Assembly (NCBI GenBank): GCA_019119355.1
Contig: DWXE01000006.1
Location: 100,260-164,259 of the forward strand
DNA: 64,000 bases
Direction of reading: 5' to 3'
DNA from: Candidatus Eisenbergiella merdigallinarum
GTDB lineage: Bacteria > Bacillota > Clostridia > Lachnospirales > Lachnospiraceae
The notes under the pieces are model-generated. The model was not told the origin of the DNA. It was given only the letters and a program-made list of their open reading frames with translations, and searched no databases. Position numbers and translations under genes: made by a program. This document shows, piece by piece, positions 10,210 through 20,693 of the stretch (within the stretch, counting starts at the first letter, position 1; every line of letters starts with the position of its first letter).

Positions 10210-11904
10210 CTACTTTTCTGTCACAATCAGCTGAAAGGGATGCAGGATCAGGTTGTCTCCGATCCGCGTCACCTGTGGAAGATTGACAAAAATCACCTCG
10301 GAATAGTCTTCCTTCAGGGAAAGGAAGCGCTCCGATCCGCTGAAATTGCAGATGACGGTAAGCGTCTTCTCTCCCAGCGTGCGGCGGAAGGAAAAGATCT
10401 TCTCCTGATCCTCATAGAGCGGCTCAAAATCGCCATAGGTGAGGATTTCGTGATATTCCTCCGACTTGTAGAAATTCAGCAGCCTCCTGTAAAAATTCAG
10501 GATGGATCCGTATTCCGCTTCCTGCCGGGCCACGTTGATCCGGGGATAGTTGGGGTTGACCTTCAGCCACGGCCTGCCTCCGCCGAAGCCCGCGTTTTCC
10601 TCCGCAGACCACTGCATGGGGGTTCGGGAATTGTCCCGGCTCATGCGGGCGCAGCCCTCCAGGGCCTCCTCCTTCGAATGGCCGGATTTCAGGGAAAAAC
10701 GATAGTTGTCCAGCGTGCTCAGGTCGTCGAATTCTTCCAGTTCAAACGGGCAGTTGGTCATGCCGATCTCCTGCCCCTGGTAGAGGAACGGCATCCCGCG
10801 CTGCAGCACCAGCAGGCCGGCCAGGGCCGTCACGGACGCGAAGCCGTACTCTTCCTCCGGAATGAACAGGGAGGCCGCTCTGGGCCTGTCGTGGTTTTCC
10901 ACCACGTTAGCCTCGAAGGCGAAATCCTTCAGCGCCGCCTGGTTGACAAAAACATCCCGTTTCCACGCGTCCGGATCCATGTGGCGGTCGTCTTCGCAGT
11001 AGCAGACGCCGCGGATATGGCTGTTGATGGCGTCGAAGGCGAACATGGTGGAAAAATAGCCGTCCTCCCCGATGAATTCCGACAGCCTCTCCGGGCTGAC
11101 GTGGGAAGCTTCTCCTACCGTGAAGGCGTCGTGCGGGACGAAACAGCGTTCCCTGAGCTCGGACAAAAAGACGCCGATCCCGTTTCTGGTGCCGCCGTCC
11201 CGCCGGATCATGCGCGCGATGCTCTCCGAAATATTTCCCATCCCGTCCGGACCGTCCGGCGGAAGGTCCTCCCAGGTCAGATCCTTCTTCAGATTCGTGA
11301 TGGCGTCCAGCCGAAATCCCGCGATCCCGCGGTCCAGCCACCAGTTGACCATCCGGTAAATCTCCTCCCGCAGCGCCGGGTTTTCCCAGTTCAGATCCGG
11401 CTGCTGTTTCGCGAATATGTGGAGATAGTACAGATTGTCCTGCCCGGGAAGCTTCTCCCAGGCGCTGCCCCCGAACAGGGAACGCCAGTTGTTGGGCGGC
11501 TGTCCGTCTTTTCCCTCCTTCAGATAGAAATAGCCGCCGTATTTCCCGGACGGATCCGCCACCGCGCTTTGAAACCACGGGTGCTGATCCGAGCAGTGAT
11601 TGACCACCAGATCCAGAATCAGATACATCCCCCGCTTCTTCGTCTCCGCGATGAGCCTGTCCAGATCCTCCAGCGTCCCGAAACGCGGATCCACCCCATA
11701 ATAATCGGAAATATCGTAGCCGTTGTCCACCATGGGGGACGGATACATGGGGGACAGCCAGAGCAGGTCCGCGCCCAGTCCCTTCAGATAATCCAGCTTC
11801 TTAAGGATCCCCGGCAGATCGCCGATCCCGTCCCCGTTGCTGTCATAGAAGCTCCTGGGATAAATCTGATATCCCACCAGCCCGTGCCACCACTCTCTTT
11901 TCAT
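10210..11904 (-). CDS. GH13 alpha-glucosidase (oligo-1,6-glucosidase-like)
   Basis: YQIYPRSFYDSNGDGIGDLPGI, GFRLDAI, VGEAS, VVENHDRPR motifs. Confidence 0.93.
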   Translation of the reverse strand: MKREWWHGLVGYQIYPRSFYDSNGDGIGDLPGILKKLDYLKGLGADLLWLSPMYPSPMVDNGYDISDYYGVDPRFGTLEDLDRLIAETKKRGMYLILDLVVNHCSDQHPWFQSAVADPSGKYGGYFYLKEGKDGQPPNNWRSLFGGSAWEKLPGQDNLYYLHIFAKQQPDLNWENPALREEIYRMVNWWLDRGIAGFRLDAITNLKKDLTWEDLPPDGPDGMGNISESIARMIRRDGGTRNGIGVFLSELRERCFVPHDAFTVGEASHVSPERLSEFIGEDGYFSTMFAFDAINSHIRGVCYCEDDRHMDPDAWKRDVFVNQAALKDFAFEANVVENHDRPRAASLFIPEEEYGFASVTALAGLLVLQRGMPFLYQGQEIGMTNCPFELEEFDDLSTLDNYRFSLKSGHSKEEALEGCARMSRDNSRTPMQWSAEENAGFGGGRPWLKVNPNYPRINVARQEAEYGSILNFYRRLLNFYKSEEYHEILTYGDFEPLYEDQEKIFSFRRTLGEKTLTVICNFSGSERFLSLKEDYSEVIFVNLPQVTRIGDNLILHPFQLIVTEK

Positions 11905-12518
11905 TCCCGGTTCCTCCCTTCCTCCTCAACGTCTTCCGCCGGAAAGAGAGCTGCCAAAGCCTCTTTCCCCATCCCCGCCGCAAAACAGCAGGCCGCCATC
12001 TGCGAACGGGAGCTGAACTCCTCCGCGCGCAGAAGCGCCCGGACTTCGTCCCTGTCGTAAAACCGGGCCCGGATCTGTTCGTTGGCCGAAGCGCAGTCCG
12101 AAACCTCGCCCTCCGCTTCCACGAACGCGATACAGGTTTTCGTATCCGAAAAGCCCACAGCCGAATAAGACGGCGGCAGCAGGCCGATGATCCGTTTCGT
12201 CCGCAGGCCGGTCTCCTCGAAAAGCTCCCTCCTGACGCAGTCTTCCACGGTCTCCCCCTCTTCCAGCATCCCGGCGCAGAGGTTAAAAACTTCCCGGTTT
12301 AAGCTCATCCGGAATTCCCTCAGCAACAGCATCCGCTCCCCGCAAAAAGCCACGATGGAAACCCCGCTGACGGCTTTCCCCAGATCCTGCGGGCCGCGCA
12401 GCTCCTTTCTGCTGACCAGCTCGAAGGTTTTGGGGCGGCCGGCCCTGTTTTCATAGAGCAGTTCGTAATTTTTCAGATAGGCCCCGTCCCGGACCTTTTT
12501 CATCCCCAGAAGCTTCAT
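11901..12518 (-). CDS. NUDIX hydrolase
   Basis: Nudix box GMLEEGETVEDCVRRELFEETGL. Confidence 0.9.
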   Translation of the reverse strand: MKLLGMKKVRDGAYLKNYELLYENRAGRPKTFELVSRKELRGPQDLGKAVSGVSIVAFCGERMLLLREFRMSLNREVFNLCAGMLEEGETVEDCVRRELFEETGLRTKRIIGLLPPSYSAVGFSDTKTCIAFVEAEGEVSDCASANEQIRARFYDRDEVRALLRAEEFSSRSQMAACCFAAGMGKEALAALFPAEDVEEEGRNRE

Positions 12519-12555
12519 ATCCCTCTCCCTTCCGGCTTCGAAGCGCGCCTGCGCC

Positions 12556-13788
12556 CTATTTTCCCTGAACCCGAAGGAGCTCCGCCAGAGGCGGTTCCTC
12601 CTTTTTGCGGGTGATCTCCACCAGCCCCAGCGGAGTCATGTCCACCACCCGCACGGGCACCGGATCCGTCCTGACCAGCTGCCGGAGCAGCTCCATCAGC
12701 TTTTTCCGGTCCGATTCCTCCTCCATGCTGATAAAGTCCACGATGATGATGCCGGACAGATTGCGAAGCCGCAGCTGGCGGGCCACCTCTGCTGCCGCTT
12801 CCCCGTTGGTCATCCGGAAGGTCTCCCGTCCGGATTTTTTCCGGTCGAATTTTCCGGTATTGACGTCGATGGCCGTAAACGCCTCCACCGGTTCGATGAC
12901 CAGATATCCGCCGGATTTCATCCAGACCTTTTTGTCCAGAGCGGCCTGAACCTGGCCGGAAAGCCCGTACAGCCTGGAAAGGGGCAGGGACGGATCCGCA
13001 TAAAAGGAAAGGGAATCCTCCGCTTCCGGCCTCTCCTGCCTCAGCCAGCTCTTTATCGCCGTATGAACGCCCGGATCGTCGGTGACGATCCGATCGGGAA
13101 GCGGCAGATCCGGATCCGCCAGCCGTTTCAGATAGCCCGGCTCCTGCCCGGAAAGGATGGAAAAGACCGTGCGTGTTTTGCCGACGCGAAGCAGCCCTTC
13201 CCCGCGTTCCACAAGCGCCCTCGCGTCTTTTGCCAGCAGCGCGGGATCCGAAACCGTTCCGGAAACCGTGCGCGCCACCAGAGCCATGGACCGCGGGATT
13301 TCCACCTCCGACAGGGCGCCGCGCACGAAGTCCTGCTGCTGCGGAGAAAGCTTATGGGAACAGCGCAGGCCGCCGGTTTGGGACGGGCTCAGGGCGAAGT
13401 ACTTCCCCTTCAGCGTCAGATCCGCGGTCAGGACGGGGTCCTTCGTCCTGACCGCATCCTTTTTCACCTGGACCAGCAGTTCGTCACCGGGTTTCAGCGC
13501 GCCGTCGTAGGGCCGGTTGGTCAAAACCGGATGGGAAATCTCGGAAAAGGGCAGGAAACACACCTGTCCGCCGGCGATTTCCACAAAAGCGCTCTCGATG
13601 TTTTTGACCACATTCCTGACCTTGCCGATATAAATATTGCCCAGCAGTGATTGACCGAATCGGTCGATCCTGATTTCCATCAGCTTTCCGTCCTCGATCC
13701 AGAAGCCGCACAGCTTTTGTCCCAGCAGGGCGGCGGATCCGTCCTTTTCGGAAAAACCGGGCCGGGTGATCGCATATACCGTACTCAT
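12556..13788 (-). CDS. Ribonuclease E/G family protein
   Basis: GNIYIGKVRNVVKNIESAFVEIA S1 domain; IDVNTGKF; IIIVDFISM. Confidence 0.92.
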   Translation of the reverse strand: MSTVYAITRPGFSEKDGSAALLGQKLCGFWIEDGKLMEIRIDRFGQSLLGNIYIGKVRNVVKNIESAFVEIAGGQVCFLPFSEISHPVLTNRPYDGALKPGDELLVQVKKDAVRTKDPVLTADLTLKGKYFALSPSQTGGLRCSHKLSPQQQDFVRGALSEVEIPRSMALVARTVSGTVSDPALLAKDARALVERGEGLLRVGKTRTVFSILSGQEPGYLKRLADPDLPLPDRIVTDDPGVHTAIKSWLRQERPEAEDSLSFYADPSLPLSRLYGLSGQVQAALDKKVWMKSGGYLVIEPVEAFTAIDVNTGKFDRKKSGRETFRMTNGEAAAEVARQLRLRNLSGIIIVDFISMEEESDRKKLMELLRQLVRTDPVPVRVVDMTPLGLVEITRKKEEPPLAELLRVQGK

Positions 13789-13794
13789 AATCCC

Positions 13795-14502
13795 TTAAAA
13801 ATCCTCCCCCGGCGCGTCCAGCGGCCGAAAATCAGGCTCCTGCGGCGTCCCCGCGTTCATCCACGTCTCCCGGCGGAGAATCGAGAAAAAGCCCGGGCGG
13901 TCCGGCAGCGGCTCCCCGCAGAAGGACAGAAGGCTTTCCGCCACCTCCTCGGGGCGGATGTTCTGGCTGCTGCCCGAATCCGCCGTCACGCACAGCTTGC
14001 CGTCCCGGATGCTGCACGCGCGGATGCCGGGGCGGATGTTCACCTGTCTGGTGCCCTTTTTCCCCTCTCTCGTGACGTGGATTTCTTCCCTGGACAAAAA
14101 TTCCGGCAGCTTCGCCTCCATGGCCTGAAAGCTCATCCGGCAATCCGAAAAGCCGATTTCCCAGGACGCGGCCGCCACGCTGGCCATGGCGTTGTCCGTC
14201 CCCTCCGGAAGGGCCTTCGCGTCCAGGATTTCAATGCCTTCCGGGCAGACGGACCGCAGCCGCGCCAGAAAGTCCTCCCGCCCCTGATGGGAGTTGATTT
14301 CCACGTCCATATATTCCCCGCAGCTGCTCATCCCCAGCCCCAGGGGCGAAGCGAAGGTCATGATCTGATGGGGGCTGTAGCCTCCGGAATAGGCCACGTC
14401 GATTTTCGCCCTGCGGATGGCCTTCTGAAAGAAACGCATCACATCCAGATGCCCGATAAACCGCAGAGCCCCGTATTTGGCAAATTTTACCCGCACTCTC
14501 AT
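13795..14502 (-). CDS. TIGR03936 / DUF2344 radical-SAM-associated protein
   Basis: Family N-terminus RVKFAKYGALRFIGHLDVMRFFQKAIRRA; adjacent to TIGR03960. Confidence 0.9.
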   Translation of the reverse strand: MRVRVKFAKYGALRFIGHLDVMRFFQKAIRRAKIDVAYSGGYSPHQIMTFASPLGLGMSSCGEYMDVEINSHQGREDFLARLRSVCPEGIEILDAKALPEGTDNAMASVAAASWEIGFSDCRMSFQAMEAKLPEFLSREEIHVTREGKKGTRQVNIRPGIRACSIRDGKLCVTADSGSSQNIRPEEVAESLLSFCGEPLPDRPGFFSILRRETWMNAGTPQEPDFRPLDAPGEDF

Positions 14503-16382
14503 CCGTTCTGCCCCTCCCTGGCTTCAAAACATACGCCGCCGCCAAAGCGCGCCGCTCCGCAGCCCTGACATCGGGCCCTGCAGTTCGGCGAGACTTCCTC
14601 CCTCTGCGCCCGTTCCCATTCCCTCCAGAGGAATTCCCGGGTCACTCCACAGTCCAGGAAATCCCAGGGGAAAATCTCGTCCCGTTTTCTCTCCCTGGTG
14701 GTATAGAATCCGATATCCAGGCCGCATTCTTCGAAGGCTTCCAGCCACGCGTCGTTCTGGAAGGATTCACCCCAGGCATCGTAGAGACAGCCCTTCCGAT
14801 AGGCCGTCAAAATCGCTTCCGCCACCCGGCGGTCCCCCCGGGCGAAGACCCCCTCCAGCACGCTCACGTCGGCTTCGTGCCAGTTGTAGCGGATCCGCTT
14901 CTGATTCAGCTGTTCCCGCACGCTGCGCCTGGTGAGTGCCGCCTTTTCCAGGAATTCCTCCTTCGTGCACATTTTTGCCCACTGAAACGGCGTAAACGGC
15001 TTCGGGATGAAGAAGGAGGTGCTGGATACGATCTGTACCGGGCCGTTTCGCTTTTCCTTCGGCACCTTTTCGTAGTACAGGGCCGCGATATCGTTGGAGA
15101 GTTCCGCGATCCCCCGGATATCCTCCTCCGTCTCCGTGGGAAGGCCCAGCATGAAATAGAGCTTGACCCGGCTCCAGCCGCCCTCGAACGCCAGCCCCGC
15201 GCCGTGGAGGATATCTTCCCGGGTCAGCCCCTTGTTGATCACGTTGCGAAGCCGCTGGCTGCCCGCCTCCGGCGCGAAGGTCAGGCTGCTCTTTTTCACA
15301 TCCTGCACCTTTCCCATCACGTCCAGCGAAAAGGCGTCGATCCTCAGGGAAGGCAGGGAAATGTTCACCCTCTGCTCCCGGCAGGTGTCCATCAGAAATT
15401 CCACCAGCTCCTCCAGATGGGAATAGTCGCTGGAGCTCAAAGAACTTAAGGAAATTTCTTCGTAGCCGGTGCTGTCCAGCATCTCCGCCGCATACCGCTT
15501 CAGGGTATCCAGGCTCTTTTCCCTGACCGGACGGTAGATCTGCCCGGCCTGGCAAAAGCGGCAGCCGCGGATGCAGCCGCGCTGGATTTCCAGCACCATC
15601 CTGTCCTGGGTGGCCTTCACGTAGGGGACCACGGGCTTCGTGGGATAGGGAACGCTGTCCAGATCCATCACGATTTCCTTTCGCACCGTCGCGGGCACGC
15701 CCTCCCGTGCGGGCGCGAAGGAAGCGATGGTCCCGTCCTCTTCATAGCTCACCTCATAGAGGGAGGGCACATAGATCCCGGGCACTTCCCGGGCGGCCCG
15801 CAGCAAAAACTCCTCCCTTCCCTCTCCCGCTTTCTTCGTCTTCAGATAGAGATCCATCAGCTGCCGGTAAGCGGTTTCCCCCTCACCGATGTAGAACAGA
15901 TCGAAGAACTCCGCCACGGGCTCCGGGTTATAGGTGCAGGGCCCTCCGCCGATGACGATGGGATCCTCCTGCCCGCGGTCCTTCGCCAGAAGCGGGATGC
16001 CGGAGAGATCCAGAACCTGCAGGATATTGGTATAGCACATCTCGTACTGCAGCGTGATCCCCAGAAAATCGAACGAACGCACCGGATCCTGGGATTCCAG
16101 CGCGAACAGCGGAATGTTTTTCTCCCGCATTATCCTGTCCAGGTCCAGCCACGGCGAATAGACCCGCTCGCACCAGACGTCCCCGTAGCGGTTGAACAGA
16201 TCGTATAAAATCTGGATGCCCAGATGGGACATGCCGATTTCGTACACGTCCGGAAAGCACATGGCAAAGCGGATGTCCACCTTTTCGGGATCCTTCATCA
16301 CCGAATTGACCTCGCCCCCGATGTAGCGGGCGGGTTTGTCTACTTTTAACAAAATTTCATCACTTAACGCTAGTTTTCTCAT
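14499..16382 (-). CDS. TIGR03960 family B12-binding radical SAM protein
   Basis: MRKLALSDEILLKVDKPARYIGGE N-terminus; RGCIRGCRFCQAG CxxxCxxC. Confidence 0.93.
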   Translation of the reverse strand: MRKLALSDEILLKVDKPARYIGGEVNSVMKDPEKVDIRFAMCFPDVYEIGMSHLGIQILYDLFNRYGDVWCERVYSPWLDLDRIMREKNIPLFALESQDPVRSFDFLGITLQYEMCYTNILQVLDLSGIPLLAKDRGQEDPIVIGGGPCTYNPEPVAEFFDLFYIGEGETAYRQLMDLYLKTKKAGEGREEFLLRAAREVPGIYVPSLYEVSYEEDGTIASFAPAREGVPATVRKEIVMDLDSVPYPTKPVVPYVKATQDRMVLEIQRGCIRGCRFCQAGQIYRPVREKSLDTLKRYAAEMLDSTGYEEISLSSLSSSDYSHLEELVEFLMDTCREQRVNISLPSLRIDAFSLDVMGKVQDVKKSSLTFAPEAGSQRLRNVINKGLTREDILHGAGLAFEGGWSRVKLYFMLGLPTETEEDIRGIAELSNDIAALYYEKVPKEKRNGPVQIVSSTSFFIPKPFTPFQWAKMCTKEEFLEKAALTRRSVREQLNQKRIRYNWHEADVSVLEGVFARGDRRVAEAILTAYRKGCLYDAWGESFQNDAWLEAFEECGLDIGFYTTRERKRDEIFPWDFLDCGVTREFLWREWERAQREEVSPNCRARCQGCGAARFGGGVCFEAREGQNG

Positions 16383-16564
16383 TCATTACACCTTGATTTA
16401 TTGTACAATTTATACAAACACAATCATTCGTAAAACAATATAGTTGCAAACGACAAAATAAAAACTAAAGAATCTTCCGCAAACATGAATTATCAATATT
16501 ACGAAGAATTTGAGGCCTATGGCGACAAGAGATCAAAAATCCTGAATTTTACTACAAAATGACA

Positions 16565-17866
16565 TTATCTGGATTTTTTATCACAAAAGAACACCTTATA
16601 GTCTTCTTCTGTAAAAGGGATACCTAACGTATCCTGCTCTGCCTTCATGCTTACGGGTTTCACAAACTCCCATATTTCAGTTAATATAGTGCAATCATAT
16701 ATGGGCTCAGCTTGGGTTACATATACTTCTTTTGTAAAATCCGGAGATGAGTGTCCCAGATATTCCGATACTGCTTTCATATTGATCTCATTATGCTCTA
16801 AGACGCTCGCGTACATATGCCTTAAATCATGCCAATGTATTTCTTTTAATCCGCACATCCTAGTTAACGCGTGGAAGGGGGAAATAAAACTTTTCCTGTT
16901 ATAAGGTGTGCCATCGCATTTGCAGCATATATAATCAAGATCCTTGAACGAGGGTACCCATTTCTTCTGGTGCTCATACCATGCGCGTTTTACAGCAATC
17001 TCATCAGCCACCCATTTAGCCAGAGGTATGCAGCGGATACTGTTGTCTGTTTTAACTTCGAGTTCACGGGTAGTGATCCCATGGTCACCCTCAACTCTGA
17101 TATCGCGTCCGAGCTGCCTGGATATATATAGTGCCAATGTCGTGAAATCAATGTCCGAATATTTTATGGCGATCGTCTCAGAAATGCGGATACCTGTCGT
17201 TACGGCAAGGAGTAAGGGCATGTACATCTCCGGAAAGCACTGTTTGCATGTGAAGAGCATGTTGCGGATCTCTGCTACAGTATACAGTTCAACCTCACGT
17301 TTCTTTGGCTTGGGAACATCTTTCGAAAGGTTCCTTAAAGCCAAAACACTGGGATTGATCGAAAGGAAACGGCTGCTCTGTGCGTAGGCAAAAAGCTGCC
17401 TGATCAATTTGATGCTCTGGTCTTTTACAGATGGGTAACGGATACCCTTTACCGTATCCTCAATAATACTGTGAGTCAGGGCCTCAAGCTTGGTATCTGC
17501 TCCAAAGCCTGGCAGCAGATAGTTGTACAGAATGTTTCTGGATGTCTGGAAGGAGTTATACCTGATACCTTTTTCTTCGATCATATGATAATACAGCCAA
17601 TAGTCAAAGAATTCCTTCACCGTGTATGAAAAAGGTATGTATTCTCCTTTTTCAAGTTCGGAGATCAGGACTTCCTTTGCCCTCCGCGCTTCTGCCTCAG
17701 TTTTATATCCACTCTTCTGCGTTGTATATTTATCTCCAGATTTAAAAAAAAGAGTAAAGCGGATCCGATACCTGCCTTTGTCTTTTGAAACGTCTCCCAT
17801 AAAACGATAACTGACGATCGGCCCGTAAAAGAACGTTGGATTGATATCCGGGGTTATCATTTTCAT
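16565..17866 (-). CDS. Tyrosine recombinase/integrase (element integrase 1)
   Basis: TGIRISE, HWHDLRHMYAS, GHSSPDFTKEVY motifs; ATGA overlap with upstream recombinase. Confidence 0.9.
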   Translation of the reverse strand: MKMITPDINPTFFYGPIVSYRFMGDVSKDKGRYRIRFTLFFKSGDKYTTQKSGYKTEAEARRAKEVLISELEKGEYIPFSYTVKEFFDYWLYYHMIEEKGIRYNSFQTSRNILYNYLLPGFGADTKLEALTHSIIEDTVKGIRYPSVKDQSIKLIRQLFAYAQSSRFLSINPSVLALRNLSKDVPKPKKREVELYTVAEIRNMLFTCKQCFPEMYMPLLLAVTTGIRISETIAIKYSDIDFTTLALYISRQLGRDIRVEGDHGITTRELEVKTDNSIRCIPLAKWVADEIAVKRAWYEHQKKWVPSFKDLDYICCKCDGTPYNRKSFISPFHALTRMCGLKEIHWHDLRHMYASVLEHNEINMKAVSEYLGHSSPDFTKEVYVTQAEPIYDCTILTEIWEFVKPVSMKAEQDTLGIPFTEEDYKVFFCDKKSR

Positions 17867-19056
17867 ACATGTAACCTCTCCGAATACGGAATCATAACGT
17901 CTATGACCTTTCTTGTATCCTCGTCTGCATCCATTATCCCACAATATACATTAAATGTTGTGAGCACGGATTTGTGTCCAAGGAGTTTGCTGATCTCTTC
18001 TAAAGGGACCCCTTTTTCAAGAAGCATCGTAGCAAATTGATGACGGAGGGTATGGAATGATATCTGTTGGACCCCGGCATACTTGCATACCCGGTGGATG
18101 GAAGCAAGAAGGGTATTTTTTGTTTTCCTTGTCCCATACACAGAAAGTGAGACATATTCCGTGTCAATCTTTTCTTGGCCCCTGGATACACAGTTCTTGA
18201 TTATGGATTCATTAAATGCTTTTTTCTTTTCCAATTCATCGAAAAGAAATGCAGGTATTTTTATAACCCGATAACTGTTTCCTTTGGGCTTTTTTTCCTC
18301 CATATAACAGGTATATTCAAAATGATCGTTACTGTCTGACAGGTTATAATTTGTCGTATACTGCCTTGATATACGGACAGTTTGCTTTTCTGCGTCGAAG
18401 TCTCCGTAACGGAGCCCCCTGATCTCGCCTGTTCTCAGCCCTGCAAATAAACCGAGCAGTATTTCAAAGTAATAACCAGGATGCTTAGAGGCTTCCTGCA
18501 CGATCTTTTTCAGATCATTTTTGTTTAACAGTTTGATCTTGGGAGACTTTCTTTTTACCGGTACGATCTCACTTCGGATATCTTTTGAAAAATACCCATA
18601 CTCATAGGCATCCCTTAGTATCCGTTTCATAAACTTCTGGGCTGTTTCACCAGCTGAATCACAAACGGGGATACAGTTTTCGATTATTTCGTTGACATAA
18701 TCTACGGATACATAGTTCAGGAGCACATCACGGCGTATATTAGGGAGGATCAGATGGTAGATCCCCCAAATGCCGATGGTCTTTGTGCTGGTGTCAGTGT
18801 TCGACAGAAAGATGTTTTTTGCCCAATATTCAATATATTCTTTGAAAGTGTATTGCATATTGGCAATGATTTTGATCCGCCTTAGATCAATTTCATATTG
18901 CGCATCATCTAATGCCTGGTATTTTTCCGCCTCTTTTTTTGTGGTAAAACCTCCTTCCTGCGTATATGATATAGTAAAGTTATTCATATTGACAGAACGC
19001 TTTACATACATCCAACTGTTGTTTACAAAGCGAACGCTTCCATTCTCCATTATCAA
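17863..19056 (-). CDS. Tyrosine recombinase/integrase (element integrase 2)
   Basis: GLRTGEIRGL, SFHTLRHQFATM, GHKSVLTTFNVY motifs. Confidence 0.9.
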   Translation of the reverse strand: MIMENGSVRFVNNSWMYVKRSVNMNNFTISYTQEGGFTTKKEAEKYQALDDAQYEIDLRRIKIIANMQYTFKEYIEYWAKNIFLSNTDTSTKTIGIWGIYHLILPNIRRDVLLNYVSVDYVNEIIENCIPVCDSAGETAQKFMKRILRDAYEYGYFSKDIRSEIVPVKRKSPKIKLLNKNDLKKIVQEASKHPGYYFEILLGLFAGLRTGEIRGLRYGDFDAEKQTVRISRQYTTNYNLSDSNDHFEYTCYMEEKKPKGNSYRVIKIPAFLFDELEKKKAFNESIIKNCVSRGQEKIDTEYVSLSVYGTRKTKNTLLASIHRVCKYAGVQQISFHTLRHQFATMLLEKGVPLEEISKLLGHKSVLTTFNVYCGIMDADEDTRKVIDVMIPYSERLHV

Positions 19057-19149
19057 CCTCCGTAAGCGTTAACAAGTAAGAATGATAGTCGTGTAAATTG
19101 TACTATAGGTTTTAATGGATGTCAAAACATAGTGATTCGTAACGTTTTG

Positions 19150-19329
19150 TTATGCTCCGTTCAGCCACTGGTCAAAGCTGGCTTTAGGGATCCTGTAGTT
19201 ATCACCGACTTTGATTACACGGAAAGGCCCTTCATCCTTGTAGGCGTTCTTTATAAATTCATATGCTTTAGAACGGCTGACACCAAGAATGTCCTTCACT
19301 TCTGCAACACTGTAAACTCTGGATTCCAT
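19150..19329 (-). CDS. Excisionase-like helix-turn-helix protein
   Basis: YSVAEVKDILGVSRSKAYEFI...YRIPKASFDQWL; adjacent to integrases. Confidence 0.85.
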   Translation of the reverse strand: MESRVYSVAEVKDILGVSRSKAYEFIKNAYKDEGPFRVIKVGDNYRIPKASFDQWLNGA

Positions 19330-19442
19330 ATATTCACCTCGCAATCCGGCAAATGGGTACAAATCAACGGTTCCTACAGAGAATATGACATTTTATTGAA
19401 TGCCGACCATTTTTTTTCGCTGATCATTACATGTGCTTAAGG

Positions 19443-19512
19443 AATAAAATGACAAAGCCCCATCCGAAAACTGCCATATGGCCGGTATTCAGACGGGGTG
19501 GATCATTTTGTC
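19443..19512 (-). terminator. Terminator-like long hairpin
   Basis: AAAATGA..GCCCCATCC / GGGTGGATCATTTT imperfect inverted repeat between minus-strand genes. Confidence 0.45.
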
Positions 19513-19529
19513 TTTTACAATTCCTATGT

Positions 19530-20693
19530 CTATTTTATTTTTTTCTGTTCTACTACTTCATGCTCGATTCCGTTGCCCTTCAGGTAATTGTTTAATTCCC
19601 GAAGGATGGCAAAATTTCCTCTGACGCGGAATGATACCTCAAAAATGGATTCCCTCTTTTCCAGTGCAGGCCTATCTGAAGATGTTTCGATATCGGAAGG
19701 GATTATCTTATCGTTGCAGGCGCTACAGGAATTCATATTAACATCAGGGGATTTATTGGATTTCTCCTGGTCCCACTCTTCATGGTCATACAGTTCCGGA
19801 GGAATATCAAAAACATCAGCATCATGGATGGCAGGCCCCTCAGTTGAAGCATGATTCTGCATTGCAAATGCTTCATGCTCTCTATTCATCTGTTCAAGCC
19901 TCTCCCTTTCTGCTTTTTCACGCTCCAGCCTTTCCTGTTCCTGACGTTCTCTCTCCAAACGTTCTTTTTCCAGCCGCTCCCTTTCCAGGCGTTCCTCTTC
20001 CAGTCTCTTTTCTTGCTGGAAGATGTTTTCCGCCCTTCTTTTGATCCGCCGGATAGTCTCCAGGATATCATCCGTCTTTTCGAAGTCCTCAAGGAATTCT
20101 GCAGCATCCAGTTTGATACTGATCCTGGCGTTCTCCGTCTCAACCGTTTCCCTGACCAGGGCAATATTCCGGTCATGTTCCGCCTGCTGTTTCTCCAGGG
20201 CTGCAGCCTGTGCCTCTACGTCCTCTTTGATGGACTTCAGGGTTTTCGTCAGGTTCATGAAATCCTTTTTTACAACCATCCTGGTAGCATATTCCGGACG
20301 CAGCCCATGAGCTTCTGCTGCCTCAGAGATCTTTTTCTCGGCAAATGCACGCTTTTTCTGCCGTTCCTTCTCTTCGTAGACATCAAGGGCATCGTTGAGC
20401 GGCTTTTCAACCTTCTGGACCATTTCAATCAGCTCATTGACCTCTTTGTCAAAAGAATCGATAGGCTCCATTGCTTCTTTCTTTTTCTCCTTACGGAATT
20501 TATCGAGTTTTACTCGAAAAGAAGCGAGTTCACTTTTGGCATTTTTGCAGCCTTTCTGTGTGTCCTCAGTTACAACCAGCTGCCTGTACTCGTTAAGCCT
20601 TCTGTCCAGTAAAGTCCTGATCTCTGCCGCGTTGAACCCCATTTCAGCCGGTTTTATTTCGCTTTTAAGTGTGAGGATGTTACTTTCTTCCAT
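19530..20693 (-). CDS. DUF1351-like coiled-coil protein with (ERLER) low-complexity tract
   Basis: EMGFNAAEIRTLLDRRLNEYRQLVVTEDTQKGCKNAKSELASFR pattern known from phage/ICE DUF1351 proteins. Confidence 0.75.
   Translation of the reverse strand: MEESNILTLKSEIKPAEMGFNAAEIRTLLDRRLNEYRQLVVTEDTQKGCKNAKSELASFRVKLDKFRKEKKKEAMEPIDSFDKEVNELIEMVQKVEKPLNDALDVYEEKERQKKRAFAEKKISEAAEAHGLRPEYATRMVVKKDFMNLTKTLKSIKEDVEAQAAALEKQQAEHDRNIALVRETVETENARISIKLDAAEFLEDFEKTDDILETIRRIKRRAENIFQQEKRLEEERLERERLEKERLERERQEQERLEREKAERERLEQMNREHEAFAMQNHASTEGPAIHDADVFDIPPELYDHEEWDQEKSNKSPDVNMNSCSACNDKIIPSDIETSSDRPALEKRESIFEVSFRVRGNFAILRELNNYLKGNGIEHEVVEQKKIK

Noticed and set aside
10240-12060. 606-aa plus-strand ORF
   Set aside because: Antisense to GH13 and NUDIX genes with clear motifs.
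13651-14568. 305-aa plus-strand ORF
   Set aside because: Antisense to RNase E/G and TIGR03936 genes; Arg/Pro/His-rich shadow composition.
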